A DNA stretch of 22,500 nucleotides, taken from assembly GCA_964020155.1 (NCBI GenBank), contig OZ026550.1:1466623-1489122 (forward strand), read 5' to 3'. Both the position numbers and the translations under genes were made by a program. The notes under the pieces are model-generated. The model searched no databases and was not told the DNA's origin. It saw only the letters and a list, made by a program, of their open reading frames with translations. This document shows, piece after piece, positions 1 through 22,500 of the stretch (position 1 is its first letter; the number at the start of each line of letters is the position of its first letter). This stretch comes from Chondrilla cf. caribensis. Lineage: Eukaryota; Porifera; Demospongiae; Chondrillida; Chondrillidae.

Positions 1-42
<42 letters not shown>

Positions 43-264
43 TGGAATCAATAATAAAGTTACATACGTACGTACAGAGACATAAAATAGTACATCTAAT
101 CTAGCTCACTACTAAAAGTTATATATGCAGTATTATAACTGTATTATTTCACTCATCACAGTATTATTCGTATATACTGTATGTTACCTTCACATTGTTA
201 TTCTCACTGTTATCCATACTGTACATACATGTATACATGTGTACATCTGTACATACATATGTAG
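1..264. other. Intron upstream of the first visible exon (3' part)
   Basis: Starts with a (TG)n run (1..40), then AT-rich single-copy sequence and TACATACGTACGTAC-type repeats ending in the acceptor TAG at 262..264. No coding signal. The true 5' exons of the gene must lie before the window. Confidence 0.75.
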
Positions 265-19661
<19,397 letters not shown>

Positions 19662-20607
19662 TCGATCAATAATCTAATTCATTGTTTCGTTCACATTAGC
19701 CTTCCTACATAATTATATTCACAGCAATCCCAAACCTGGTTCACTTCAATCCTGTTGCAGTTGAAGAAGAATCTCACATTTACTATAGAGAACATATTAT
19801 CGTGATTATTTAATATTATTGTTGTTTTGTATTTCAAAGAGTTCGAATTCGTTAAGTCATGAAATTACTATAACTGCATGTTTTGTATGTATGTGTTATT
19901 ATGTAATTAATAATACTAGCATGTTTACTTATTATGGCAGTAATATTGTCAATGAATATGCATGCACGTAATTCATCTACATTCCACGTAATATATTATG
20001 TATATTTTATATATTTTATAATTATATAATATGATATATATAAGTTTGACTGTAAATATATTATCTTTGAAATTAAATTATACCCAAATTAAATTAATCA
20101 TAATCACATACACAATTTAATTATAATAAATTAATATGGAATGATATATATACTTCGATCAGTGTATACATATAATTGTACATAAGTCTGTACACACAAT
20201 TAAACCATGCAGATCATGGAAATGTTTCAATTGCAACAGCCTATATGATTGAGGTGTATACGTAGTAGCATCAAAGTTTTGAATAATTATAAAAACACTA
20301 GTACTGATACATTGGCAAGTTTTCAAAGTAGGGAAATGAATTGTTGGATATGAAATGATATCTTCCTCCCAAGTCACCCACAAATTTCAAGGCATCCTGA
20401 CCAATTGTACCAGTAGATTCAAAGACTAGTACTGCTGGTAGATGAAGACTCAATAACTCTTGTAGAGCTCACACTTTCATAATATTACACAAGCATAACT
20501 CTATGTTGATTTGTTGTTTTGCAATGGAAATACTTTCAACACCACTGTGTGTTACTTGACACTAGTATAGCACGCAATACAACAAAGTCATGCAGTATAT
20601 AGTAACA
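19662..20607. other. 3' flank / 3' UTR, AT-rich
   Basis: AT-rich sequence after the stop codon. Candidate polyadenylation signals are ATTAAA near 20074 and 20086 and AATAAA at 20125..20130; none is clearly better. No ORF with family resemblance. The cleavage site cannot be fixed from sequence alone. Confidence 0.6.
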
Positions 20608-20812
20608 GGTACAGAAGGGTCTCTACACTCATTGGTACAGCAGGGTTTCTACACTCATTGGTACAGAAGGGTCTCTACACTCATTGATACAGCAGGGTCT
20701 CCACACTCATTGGTACAGCAGGGTCTCTACACTCATTGGTACAGCAGGGTCTCCACACTCATTGGTACAGCAGGGTCTCTACACTCATTGGTACAGCAGG
20801 GTCTCTATACTG
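20608..20812. repeat. 26-bp minisatellite, GGTACAGCAGGGTCTCTACA
   Basis: Eight copies of GGTACAGCAGGGTCTCTACA + CTCATT with a 26-bp period; variants are AGAAGGG and TTTCTAC. Lies between the p190 gene and the next single-copy block. Confidence 0.96.
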
Positions 20813-21834
20813 GTACTTTTGTTATGTGGTTACTCGTGCCATTTTGTTGAAAATCGCTTTTCGTTTTGCTCGCGGCGTGTTCGGAAGGGGCCGTCATATA
20901 ACAGGTTATTATGTGATTGTGTTATCTCGTATACACTGTACTGTCGTATATATACCCATAACCTCAAGAATGTACGAATAATTGGAAAGTAAAATTTTCT
21001 CTTTCCTCCGTGATAGTGCGCTTTGCTGCAGGCAACGATTGAAGACTTATTTCTCCTCCAATAGACAAAAGAAGACGAACTATTCGTGTTTAAGTGGACT
21101 ACGGACACTCAATAGTGCGAGATGTCTCAATTCACCTGGGGTGAGTGTTATATTTAAAGCGTTGTAAGATTTTTCCCGCCTTGGAGGTGAACGTGTCCGC
21201 CATTTTGACGATTCCGCCATGCATATCTGAAGAGTAGAACTCGTTCCACAACAGCCCAGGACTGCCAGCAACCACACATTTCCGTACTAGTAGCGGTTTA
21301 GAGCGAGGTTTATGCCTCGCTCGCCTCCTTCGAAGAAAATTCGGGCCGCGCACAATGACTAAACTGTCTTCGAGTGAGCTCAGCTTCCCGTATGCAATCC
21401 GAGTCTACTTTTCATGAAATTCGCGAATCGTACCGCTCCACGTTGGATGCATTGAGACGCGTGGTTCGAAAGTTGTACACCTTGGGACTCACGTTTGAAC
21501 ATTCGTGATGTGTCTCGAATTTTCTTATTGCTAATTATCTCGCTCGATCTGCGCACGTTATTTTTCATTGTGTTATGCGTGGGCTTATCACGTTTGTTTG
21601 CGTTTCTACAAACGCGCGTTGGCGCCAAAGCCTTCCATTCGCGAGCGAAATACATCCTGTACGGAGTATCAACAAAAAACTTGTCGTCCTTATTGAAAAG
21701 ATACTATACATTGATCCTGAGGCTCACTGTATTCAGCTGAGCGTTTCGGTTTGTCGTGTGACTCCTAATTTAGGTCCTATGCATGGTGTGTAGAGTACAT
21801 TGGCCGTGGTTTCAATTTTAATACCTGGCAACCT
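20813..21834. other. Single-copy, CpG-containing intergenic or promoter-proximal block
   Basis: Free of tandem repeats, unlike most of the window, and richer in CG. Contains CCGCCATTTTG (21197..21207), which reads as a YY1-type AAAATGGCGG on the other strand, and a hairpin GAGCGAGG-TTTATG-CCTCGCTC (21301..21322). Open frames at 21392..21508 (+, 38 codons) and 21457..21740 (+, hydrophobic, no ATG) are not recognised. It could be the 5' region of a neighbouring gene or an old transposon. Confidence 0.4.
21122..21140 (+). CDS. Possible first coding exon of a downstream gene (tentative)
   Basis: ATG TCT CAA TTC ACC TGG G is followed directly by a strong donor GTGAGT (21141). It sits in high-complexity DNA with a TATATATA at 20947..20954 about 170 bp upstream. 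A short coding start followed by a strong donor is a common first-exon layout, but nothing downstream in the window confirms the gene, and six codons cannot be identified. Confidence 0.2.
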
Positions 21835-22345
21835 GCTCACTAAGTATTCTGATTGGTACAATCTTCTGGTTGGTACACACACCTCTCTCAGTCCCTAGCT
21901 CATGTAAAGTATACCAACCAGTACTGATATCAAGTACAGCACTACTAAAAACTTGCTTAGTGTGTACCTTGGTTAGTGAGTACACTTCACACAGTCCCTA
22001 GCTCATGTACACTATGTCAACCAGTACTGATAGTAAGTACAGTACAACTTGCTTAGTAAGTGCCTGGGTTAGTACATACGTACTCCTGGTTAGTGAGTAC
22101 ACTTCACTCAGTCCCCAGCTCATGTACACTATGTCAACCAGTACTGATAGTAAGTACAGTACAACTTAAAAATACCTGGGTTAGTACATACTCCTGGTTA
22201 GTGAGTACACTTCACTCAGTCCCTAGCTCATGTACACTATGTCAACCAGTACTAATAGTAAGTACCTCTGATAAGAAGTGCAGATGTGGTGTGCCCTTCA
22301 AGGTACTCACTAAGCAAGTTTGACTGTAGTTGGATTGGTTCGTAT
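21835..22345. repeat. Second copy of the intron 14 composite satellite
   Basis: CAGTCCC(T/C)AGCTCATGTA occurs at 21889, 21992, 22109 and 22217 (103-117 bp apart), with CAGTACTGATAGTAAGTACA in each unit, and the array ends in GTGTGCCCTTCAAGGTACTC (22289) plus AAGCAAGTTTGACTGTAGTT, as at 13691..13735. 22346..22500 shows nothing recognisable. Confidence 0.92.
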
Positions 22346-22500
22346 GTAATGCTGGATCGTTTGTGACAGTCGCTCAGGCAGATACGTAAGTCGCGAATCA
22401 CTTGACCAACTAACTCAATCGTTATTAACAATAGGACAAAAAAATGGAACAAAAGGACTAGAACTATACATGTTCACACAATAGGTAACTTAACACATGA

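Noticed and set aside
21380..21655. 91-codon minus-strand ORF in the 3' intergenic block
   Set aside because: No domain, no splice context and no similarity I can recognise; kept only as part of the description of that block.

Overview
Organism. The window is animal nuclear DNA: one long intron-rich gene fills most of it, every intron obeys GT-AG, and the introns are packed with CA/TG microsatellites, minisatellites and small inverted-repeat transposons. The gene encodes a p190-type RhoGAP. Modest exon identity to the vertebrate proteins, many small exons and compact introns suggest a non-vertebrate and probably an early-branching animal, perhaps a sponge. That placement is inference; only 'metazoan' is firm.

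Main gene (265..19661, + strand). Twenty-one exons join with matching phases at all 20 junctions into an uninterrupted reading frame of about 1832 residues, open at the 5' side (the start codon lies upstream of the window) and ending in TGA at 19659..19661. Domain order is that of ARHGAP35/ARHGAP5: N-terminal GTPase domain (exons 1-2), FF repeats (exons 3-7), two pseudo-GTPase domains (exons 8-11 and 12-14), a long disordered linker (exons 15-17), a lysine-rich helix and then the catalytic RhoGAP domain (exons 18-21). The linker holds a YAEP motif at the position where vertebrate p190A binds p120RasGAP, plus an array of LYAxV and YxxP motifs. Residue numbers below count the glycine split across the first exon boundary in the window as residue 1.

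Introns. Nearly every intron longer than 300 bp is dominated by a tandem array with its own unit: 46 bp in intron 3, 36 bp in intron 5, 21 bp and about 37 bp in intron 6, 9 bp in intron 7, 20 bp in intron 8, 26 bp in intron 9, 14 bp in intron 13, 16-17 bp and about 112 bp in intron 14, 27 bp in intron 16, tens of bp in intron 17, about 38 bp in intron 18. Several arrays touch a splice site and their units look like it. Small mobile elements are scattered between the arrays: two copies of a hairpin-ended repeat, pogo-like TIR elements, and two elements of about 0.5 kb with 24-26 bp TIRs, each inserted inside another repeat.

Downstream (19662..22500). An AT-rich 3' flank is followed by a 26-bp minisatellite, then about 1 kb of higher-complexity DNA with a possible first exon of another + strand gene (weak), and a second copy of the satellite found in intron 14. 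I see no tRNA, rRNA, CRISPR array or viral gene.
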